From assembly GCA_009787435.1 (NCBI GenBank), contig WRFW01000110.1, positions 1 to 5,129 on the forward strand: a stretch of DNA of 5,129 bases. The letters run 5' to 3'. The notes beneath the pieces were generated by a model, which had not been told where the DNA came from, did no database searches, and saw only the letters and a list, made by a program, of their open reading frames with translations. Source of the stretch: Defluviitaleaceae bacterium. Its GTDB lineage: Bacteria > Bacillota > Clostridia > Lachnospirales > UBA5962. The position numbers and the translations under genes are program-made. Positions 5,010 to 5,129 of this stretch are shown one piece after another (position 1 is the first letter of the stretch; each line of letters opens with the position of its first letter).

Positions 5010-5129
5010 ATGAATTTCAAAATAACTGTAGGCCAATATTACCCGACTAACTCTATAATTCATAAATTAGACCCTAGAATAAAATTTTTGGGGCTAATAT
5101 TTTTTATGGCTCTAATATTTATGAGCAGT
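5010..5129 (+). CDS. ecfT: energy-coupling factor transmembrane protein EcfT, N-terminal fragment (window edge)
   Basis: The first 40 codons are present and the gene runs off the right edge. The N-terminus, MNFKITVGQYYPTNSIIHKLDPRIKFLG, has the hallmark of group II EcfT (CbiQ family): GQYxPxxSxIHxLDPRxK just before the first membrane helix, which begins here at about residue 26 (LGLIFFMALIFM). EcfT is the membrane scaffold that couples ATP hydrolysis by the EcfA ATPases to movement of vitamin-binding S components. AAGGGG at 5000-5005 lies 4 nt before the ATG, a short but workable spacing. It follows the fused ATPase gene after 186 nt, in the usual EcfA1-EcfA2-EcfT order. Confidence 0.9.
   Translation, partial: MNFKITVGQYYPTNSIIHKLDPRIKFLGLIFFMALIFMSS

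Overview
The window looks like chromosomal DNA from a low-GC, Gram-positive bacterium of the Bacillota, most likely a clostridial anaerobe. The evidence is the AT-rich sequence, the strong purine-rich ribosome binding sites, a Firmicutes-type leader in front of rplM, and a group II ECF vitamin-transporter module encoded near ribosomal protein genes. All genes read on the plus strand. No tRNA, rRNA, CRISPR array or mobile-element gene was recognised.

Left part (1-987): the 3' end of a gene whose product resembles the effector-binding half of a MerR-family regulator overlaps by 8 nt a gene for an unrecognised four-helix membrane protein. A textbook intrinsic terminator closes this unit. Both genes use noticeably more ATC isoleucine codons than the rest of the window.

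Middle part (988-2083): a near-consensus sigma-A type promoter (TTGACA, 17 nt, TAAAAT) drives rplM-rpsI (ribosomal proteins L13 and S9). Between promoter and rplM lies a short structured leader that resembles the L13 autoregulatory leader of Firmicutes. An intrinsic terminator follows rpsI.

Right part (2084-5129): a TtcA-like tRNA 2-thiocytidine synthetase gene overlaps by 14 nt a 564-codon gene that encodes both ECF transporter ATPases (EcfA1 and EcfA2) as one polypeptide. After a 186-nt gap with a hairpin and a candidate promoter comes the start of ecfT, the transmembrane coupling protein, cut by the window edge. The fused ATPase and EcfT would form the shared energising module for vitamin-binding S components.

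The main points of interest are the natural EcfA1-EcfA2 fusion, the rearranged rplM-rpsI/ecf neighbourhood with ttcA inserted, a 10-nt perfect complementarity between the rpsI terminator arm and the ttcA ribosome binding site, and the unknown MerR-like/membrane-protein pair. I found no convincing evidence of a wholly new system.
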